Assembly: GCA_025201705.1 (NCBI GenBank)
Contig: MU617366.1
Coordinates: 1 to 14,822, forward strand
Reading direction: 5' to 3'
Length of the DNA: 14,822 nt
From: Dissophora ornata
Lineage: Eukaryota; Mortierellomycota; Mortierellomycetes; Mortierellales; Mortierellaceae
Shown here: positions 10,117-14,822 of the stretch, one piece after another
Layout of the letters: every line of letters starts with the position of its first letter
How positions within the stretch are numbered: the first letter of the stretch is position 1
Made by a program: the position numbers and the translations under genes
The notes under the pieces: generated by a model
Told to the model about the DNA's origin: nothing
Seen by the model: the letters and a program-made list of their open reading frames with translations, nothing else
The model's database searches: none

Positions 10117-13100
10117 ATGTTATAAAGCCAACAAGCCTTCGCTTTTGGATACTCCAAAGCTAGATGTCTCGACAAGTCTTTCACCCCGCATCAAGGAGGA
10201 GTTGACTTCGCCCACGCTCGCAGCACCCGCGCCTCCTCGATCGCTGCCAGAACCAAAAGAGGTCACACACAAGGCTCCGAGCAAGAAACCCGAACCTAAG
10301 CCCAAGCCTGCGTCAGCTGTTCCTAAAGACTCCGTAGGGGCTTCCACTGTCACTGTTGCCGCTAAACTGGACAAGAATGTAGCACCGATTATATCTGCCA
10401 AATTAGTTGCAGAGGAGAAATCTCGGAAGGCGCCACATGCTATGCCTGCAGAACATCTCAAGCAGTGTCGTAAGGTCTGGCGCAAAATGTTCAACCACCG
10501 ATCCTCAGCTCACTTCCGAATGCCTGTCGATCCCGTTGCCGAAAACATTCCAAATTATTTCTTGATCGTGAAAAGACCCATGGATTTGAGTACCATCAAG
10601 GGTAACTTGGACAATGGCAAGTATGCCAATCTTCAGGGATATGAAGAAGACGTACGGCTTATGTTGAGCAATTGCTTTAAGTTCAACCCCATTGGATCAT
10701 ATGTCTATACGGAGGGCCAGGAACTGGAAACGGTATTTGAGAACGAGTGGGCAGGTGTTCTGGAGAATGTTGGTGCCAAGGTCCCGGAGATGAACATTAC
10801 AATAGTGGAGACGCCCAAGAGTTCGGCTGCAATCGCTCCAACTACAGTTCATGCGATTTCCAAACCGGCGTCTACAGAACCTCTTCCTGCAGGACCGAAG
10901 TCCTCACCGCTGGCTGCCAAAAAATCCACAACGCCCAAGCAGACACCGGTGCCGGCCTATATTCCGCCATCTGTGTCGCTGACCGATCGCGCCCCGTCAC
11001 CGCTACCTTCTGCTCCGAAGGAAAAGCCTCCTGTGGTCGTTGGCACCCATATGAATGCTGCACCAGTATCCAGGAGTAGCTCAGCCAGCAAGACCGCAGA
11101 CTTGGCCAAGTGCAAGAAGATTCTCAAGAAACTTACGGCTGCACCATGTGCGTTTGAGTTCTTACAGCCCGTGGATCCAGAACGACAAGGAATCCCTCTT
11201 TACCTCAAAATCATTACAGAGCCCATGGATTTGGGAACCATTCAAACAAAGCTGAGGACGGACGTCTACAACAATGCTGGTGAGGTCCGAAAGGACCTTG
11301 ATCTGGTGGTTTCCAACTGCCGCAAGTTTAATCCGAGAGAGAGTTATGTTGTCCAGCAAGCCGATGCGCTCGAACAGTTGATGCTGATAGAGTGGGAGTC
11401 GGCGTTTGGCAGCAATAGTTACACAGGCGTCACCGACTCTGCGCCAAGTAAGGACAGCGCCGTGACAGTAGGCAGTTCAAAACCCAAGGCCAAGGTCAAA
11501 GCTGAGGAGGTGCCGAAGGTGCCATCCGCAGCAGACAGCGCTGCCCGTCGACCTTCGAACACACCTAAGCCCAAGCCGAGCAAGGTCGTGGAGAAGGGAA
11601 TAGAACCTCCCAAGGATGTTGTTCAAAAGCACATGGACAGAATTCTCAAGAGATGTGTGAACCACAAGCATGCTGGACCCTTCTTGCAGCCTGTACGGGT
11701 TTGGCCACCAGTAGCATCCCATGATGTGTGTAGACAGGCAGAGACACCGTGTGATGACCTAACGCATTGTATTCACTATCTTTTACAACCTAGGTTGACT
11801 GGAGAACCCTTAATTTGCCAGACTATCCCGTGTTGATCAAGAATCCAATGGATTTCTCGACTATCCGCGAGAAACTTGACAACGGGAAATATGTGACAAT
11901 GGACGACTTTGCGGACGATGTCCGACTGGTTTGTCAGAACTGCGTCAATTTCAATGGATTGGATCACCCATTCTCCCAAGGCGGCCTCTTGATCCAAACT
12001 TTACTTAACAAGGAGGTTGAAAATGCAAAGAAGGAGCTCGCCCGGCTTTATCCGACTTCTTCATATGCTACTGCATCCGTACCAGGCAGCACTGGAACTC
12101 CAGGAACGAGCGGATCTGGAAAGGCAAAGTCGGCTGTTAGTGAGGAGCTGAACGCACATCGCAAGATTATCGACCGTCTCAAGCTCAATCAAGACTTTGG
12201 AGTTTTCGCTGTGCCTGTCGACCCAATCGCATTGGGGATCCCGACCTATTTCGACGTTATCAAAGAGCCCATGGATTTTGGCACTATCGAGAAGAAGCTG
12301 ATTGCAGGACAGTACAGCTCCGGGGCCGAGGTCATCAAAGACGTCAACCTAGTCTTCTCGAACTGTGCCTTATTCAATTCTCACCCGGGAGATCCTGTCG
12401 CAGTCATGGGACAACGTTTGAAAAAGACATGGGAGAACATGCTCAAGAAGGAAGGGTTGCACAGCACGAAGCCAGCTGCAAATGCTGTCTCGACGAGCTC
12501 TAGCCCAGCGAGTTCTTCGACCTCAAAGTCGAAAGCAGAGACGTCCTTACCTATTTCCAAGAAGGCTGCAGCGTCACCAAGTCCCGCATTGAGTGGCCCA
12601 CCCCCAAAATCAAAGCCAACTTCTGCCACGGCGAAGATGGTCCCGGCTTATATACCGCCATCCTCGTCATTGTCGCCTTCTGGATCTTCAAACAGTGCTG
12701 CATCGTCCTTGATGCCTGCACCTCAGGTCCGTCGCGGCTCCTCAACACCCGCGCCAACCCCTCTGCGAAAGGTTGCGAATGCGCCCGGTAGCGGCAGTAG
12801 CGGCAAGCATGCGTCGCTGTCTGCCAACTCTACTCCTGTGGCATCAAGCCAGCCACCTACCTTTGCATTGTCATCTAAGGGCAGTAGCAGCCAACACCAG
12901 CACGTCAGCAGCAAGCATGGTCGTCGTGATGCCTCTAGCGGCAGTGATCTCTCTGAACCAGATGGTGAGGATGAGGATACGTCGAGGTCTGCATCGGTGC
13001 TTCATGCTATCCGACTTAAACCACCGCAGCTGATGTCGCCCTCTCACGCGCCGTCGTCTTCGTCGCGCTATGACTCTGACACTGGGAAGAAGAAGAAGCG

Positions 13101-13797
13101 TGATGATCATCGTCGTGCTTTGTCGTTTGAAGATGACAATGAAGACGATAACAATGAGAAGGATGACGATGACGACGACAGATCCAGCAGTAGCAGCAAG
13201 CGACGCAAGACTGAGAGGGCATTTTCTGAAGAGTATGCGTCCTCATCGTCGGCAGTGAAGAGGGAGCACAAGCATCACAAGAGTAGCAGCAGCAAGGAAT
13301 ATCGTGAGCAACGTGAGCATCGAGAGCACAAGAAGCATAAGAAGAGTCGCAAGCACAAAAAACACAAGAAGCGGTCTTCGGAGGATCGTGATCGTGATCG
13401 CGAGCGGCACTATGACGATGAAGAGGATGAGGATCTGGATGCCAGGAGTGGTAGCGATAATGGAAGAGATCGCAGTCGCAGCCGGGGACGGTACTACTCT
13501 GACGAGGAGAGTGATCATCAGCAGAGTAGCAGTCATCGACAATCGTCATCGTCCTCGAGTAAGAAGAGACATCGAGATCGGGACCGTAGCGCTGAGCGCG
13601 ACTGGGATCGGGACAGGGATAGGGAGAGGGACAGGGACAGGGATAGGGATAGGGATCGAGATAGGGATAGGGATCGTGAACGTGAACGTGATCGAGAGCG
13701 AGATCGTGATCGCGAGCGTGAGCGTGAACGTGACAGGGATAGAGATCGATCAAGGGAGCGCGAGAAGAGATCGCGACGCGAGTATAGCGATGATTGA
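5424..13797 (+). CDS. TAF2: TFIID subunit TAF2 carrying four bromodomains and an Arg-Asp-rich tail
   Basis: TAF2 is a TFIID subunit that helps bind core promoters for RNA polymerase II. Well-supported exons are 5705-5777, 5866-6065, 6136-6202, 6293-6456, 6548-8608, 8710-10015, 10128-11692 and 11794-13797, all joining in phase; a short exon ends at 5624. The start is uncertain: ATG 5424 gives MQKSETSRKPYT, resembling the TAF2 N-terminus, but no GT-AG intron links it. Total is about 2,508 residues, against about 1,200 for human TAF2. Residues ~14-560 are the M1-aminopeptidase-like region, with QALAQQW (436-442) where active enzymes have HEXXH, so it is inactive as in other TAF2. Helical repeats follow to ~1180, including QADFMWAAQL and RDVVAQYEAI, close to human TAF2. 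Then come a Pro/Thr/Lys linker, bromodomains at ~1428-1532, 1644-1746, 1817-1922 and 1958-2062, a Ser-rich region, a Lys/His-rich block (~2331-2370) and Arg-Asp/Glu repeats (~2446-2493). The TAF2 identity is secure; the fusion depends on the 10016-10127 splice. Confidence 0.92.
10016..10127 (+). other. Key TAF2 intron joining the TAF2 body to the bromodomain half
   Basis: Donor GTATGG follows phase 1 (CAA G|), and acceptor TATAAAG precedes CC AAC AAG, restoring Ala-Asn-Lys in the bromodomain frame. Unspliced, the upstream frame stops at 10078-10080. An ATG at 10064 opens the downstream frame, so a separate gene starting there is the alternative. Both sides encode the same kind of Pro/Lys/Ala-rich disordered linker, which favours splicing. 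Confidence 0.75.
10081..10117 (+). repeat. Poly(C) followed by (CT)n microsatellite inside a TAF2 intron
   Basis: A run of ten C (10086-10095) leads into about eleven CT units (10095-10116), ending 11 nt before the intron acceptor. It takes the place of a polypyrimidine tract. Its length is likely variable between strains. Confidence 0.9.
10451..10765 (+). other. Bromodomain 1 of TAF2
   Basis: Residues ~1428-1532. Typical elements are MPVDP, the ZA-loop and helix A IPNYFLIVKRPMDLSTIKG, the helix B segment GKYANLQGYEEDVRLMLSNC, and FNPIGSYVY, with the Asn that contacts acetyl-lysine in bromodomains. The usual Tyr before that Asn is Phe. Confidence 0.95.
11099..11408 (+). other. Bromodomain 2 of TAF2
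   Basis: Residues ~1644-1746. The core motifs are FEFLQPVDPERQGIPLYLKI, EPMDLGTIQTKL and NCRKFNPRESYV. The acetyl-lysine Asn is present and the preceding Tyr is Phe. Confidence 0.95.
11618..12040 (+). other. Bromodomain 3 of TAF2, split by an intron
   Basis: Residues ~1817-1922. The 101-nt intron 11693-11793 falls between LQP and VDWRTLNLPDYPVLIKNPMD. After splicing the ZA loop reads much like BET bromodomains (LNLPDY). The helix B-C turn is NCVNFNGLDHPF, keeping the Asn. It is the only one of the four bromodomains interrupted by an intron. Confidence 0.93.
12142..12456 (+). other. Bromodomain 4 of TAF2
   Basis: Residues ~1958-2062. The core motifs are FAVPVDPIALGIPTYFDVI, KEPMDFGTIEKKL and NCALFNSHPGDPV, with the Asn retained. 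It begins only about 35 residues after bromodomain 3, so the two may act as a tandem pair. Confidence 0.95.
13606..13749 (+). repeat. Hexanucleotide-like tandem repeat encoding Arg-Asp/Arg-Glu dipeptides
   Basis: Near-perfect GAY/GAR-AGG/CGN codon pairs encode alternating Asp/Glu and Arg at the C-terminus of TAF2. The left block (13615-13674) uses mainly AGG for Arg, the right block (13675-13734) mainly CGT/CGA/CGC. This points to separate expansion events at the DNA level. Confidence 0.9.
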
Positions 13798-13831
13798 GCG
13801 CCAGTTGCGAATTGTACAGGGCGCACACGTT

Positions 13832-13837
13832 AATAAA
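13832..13837 (+). terminator. Putative poly(A) signal of TAF2
   Basis: AATAAA lies 35 nt after the TAF2 stop codon, the expected position and orientation. Confidence 0.6.
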
Positions 13838-13905
13838 TAATTTGTCGTCCTCGATAAGCACAAAAAAATAAGACGTTGACCCGATCCAGTCAAAGAGCGT
13901 AATTG

Positions 13906-13911
13906 TTTATT
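13906..13911 (-). terminator. Putative poly(A) signal of cytochrome c
   Basis: TTTATT on the plus strand reads AATAAA on the coding strand, about 315 nt after the cytochrome c stop. This implies a fairly long 3' untranslated region; a nearer non-canonical signal is possible. Confidence 0.4.
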
Positions 13912-14224
13912 TTCCACGCCTTCGTCATGGATAACAAACGTCAAACGACGACATGATTCCGAAAAGCACCGCTCTGGCGCACTTTGCCATACCGCACTAC
14001 ATCACATCAACCCACTTCACAGGCCAGAGCACACACGACCGATTCAATGGTTCATTTTTTTTAATGTCTAGGAGTTATGTCTGTCGATCAAAGAAAAAAG
14101 AAAAAAGATGTCCCGAGGCCAATTAACGCTTCTATAACGCAAATCGGAGAGGGGTGTGTGTGTGTGACAAATGGATGCAATATCGCTTGAGTGACAAGAT
14201 AGCGAATTATGAAAGGGAGTGGAT

Positions 14225-14684
14225 TTAGCAGTTCTCCTTGAGGTAGGTGATGACATCGTTGCGCTCCTTCTCCTTCTTGAAACCGTTGAAGGCCATCTTG
14301 GTTCCAGGGATGTATTTCTGTATTTGCATGGATATAAACAACAGGCGCAAGGTCAGTTCCTTTCTTATCGTGTTGTGCACTGTGACGTCAATTCTCTCCC
14401 AGCAACTTTCAAACAATAATAAAAAATCCCCCTCCCCCAAAAATTGTGTCCTTCCCGTTCCTTCGCAAAAGCGGGAAAGGAGTTAAATGGCAGTGAGCTT
14501 CCAATTCGCCGTCAGTTGGATTCAAAGTCATTACCTTGGGGTTCTCCAAGTAATCGAACATGGTCTCCTCGGACCAGGTGACACCCTTGTTCTTGTTGGC
14601 ATCGGTGTACGAGAAACCGGCAGCCTGACCAGACTTGCGGCCGAAAATGCCGTGCAGGTTAGGACCGACCTTGTTGGCACCACC
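14225..14684 (-). CDS. Cytochrome c, last two exons (5' part beyond the window)
   Basis: Mitochondrial electron carrier between complexes III and IV. The visible exons in transcript order are 14684-14535 and 14317-14225, separated by a 217-nt intron and joined in phase. They encode 80 residues from [20 protein letters not shown] through [14 protein letters not shown] to [20 protein letters not shown] and the end. The Met of [10 protein letters not shown] is the axial haem ligand. The N-terminal exon with the CXXCH haem-attachment motif is not in the window: 14685-14822 reads as intron (acceptor AATATAG, long T-runs on the coding strand). The protein ends YLKENC, with an unusual C-terminal Cys. 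The gene is convergent with TAF2. Confidence 0.96.
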
Positions 14685-14822
14685 CTATATTATGACAACA
14701 AAAAAAACGCAATTGATGAAAAAAAAGCACATGTCAGATATCAAGAAACCACAAAACAAGAAACAAGAATATTGGACGCGATCGGCATTTTTTTTTCCCC
14801 GAAATAACGGGCGAAGGAGAAA

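Larger units (their letters stand above)
13798..14224. other. Convergent 3' region between TAF2 and cytochrome c
   Basis: No gene is supported here. It holds the 3' untranslated regions of both flanking genes, candidate poly(A) signals on both strands, several A/T runs, and a short GT stretch at about 14155-14165. Confidence 0.6.

Noticed and set aside
10064..10127. ATG at 10064 as the start of a separate four-bromodomain gene
   Set aside because: The first residues would be translated from an intron-like C/CT tract, the splice 10016-10127 is phase-compatible, and the linker composition is continuous across it. Kept as the main alternative.
13533..13826. Antisense frame rich in Ser-Arg repeats, resembling an SR splicing protein
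   Set aside because: The Arg-Asp codon repeat read backwards automatically yields Ser-Arg and Ser-Leu repeats; there is no RNA-binding domain.
13016..13861. Long antisense frame (281 codons) opposite the TAF2 tail
   Set aside because: It is a shadow of the repetitive Ser/Asp/Arg codons on the plus strand; the antisense translation is low complexity (His/Asp/Tyr/Pro) and has no independent support.

Overview
The window looks like nuclear DNA from a filamentous or early-diverging fungus, perhaps Mucoromycota/Mortierella-like. That placement is an inference from several signs. Genes are closely spaced. Introns are short (about 70-220 nt) and GT-AG, and several carry CTAAC or CTAAT branch-like sites. 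It encodes a eukaryotic methionine aminopeptidase 1, cytochrome c and a TFIID subunit beside a fungal MscL-type channel. I see no CRISPR array, bacterial operon, tRNA, rRNA or intact transposon.

Layout from left to right. (a) 1-~480, minus: weak trace of an unidentified spliced gene running off the left edge. (b) 1124-2609, minus: five-exon gene for a large-conductance mechanosensitive channel (MscL family), including a 17-nt micro-exon. (c) 3401-4905, minus: five-exon methionine aminopeptidase type 1, with the C6H2 zinc finger and complete metal site. (d) 4906-5423: divergent promoter region. (e) ~5424-13797, plus: one large gene of about ten exons, whose protein of about 2,500 residues begins as TFIID subunit TAF2 (inactive M1-aminopeptidase-like fold plus helical repeats). 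It continues, by an in-phase splice, into four successive bromodomains and a Ser/Lys/His/Arg-Asp-rich tail. (f) 14225-14684, minus: the last two exons of cytochrome c; the haem-attachment exon lies beyond the right edge.

The most remarkable feature is the TAF2 gene. Human TAF2 has no bromodomain, and the acetyl-lysine readers of TFIID are normally on TAF1 (animals) or separate Bdf1/BET-type proteins (yeasts). Here four bromodomains, each keeping the acetyl-lysine-contacting Asn, appear to sit on the subunit thought to contact initiator DNA. This could give TFIID a built-in multivalent chromatin reader. The main uncertainties are exon 1 of this gene (no GT-AG intron gives the expected N-terminus) and the 10016-10127 splice that links the TAF2 body to the bromodomain half.

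The genes do not form a metabolic pathway. The methionine aminopeptidase and TAF2 genes are divergent housekeeping genes sharing about 0.5 kb of upstream DNA. TAF2 and cytochrome c are convergent, with candidate poly(A) signals about 70 nt apart. Residue numbers for TAF2 assume a start at 5424 and a 29-codon contribution from the first two exons.
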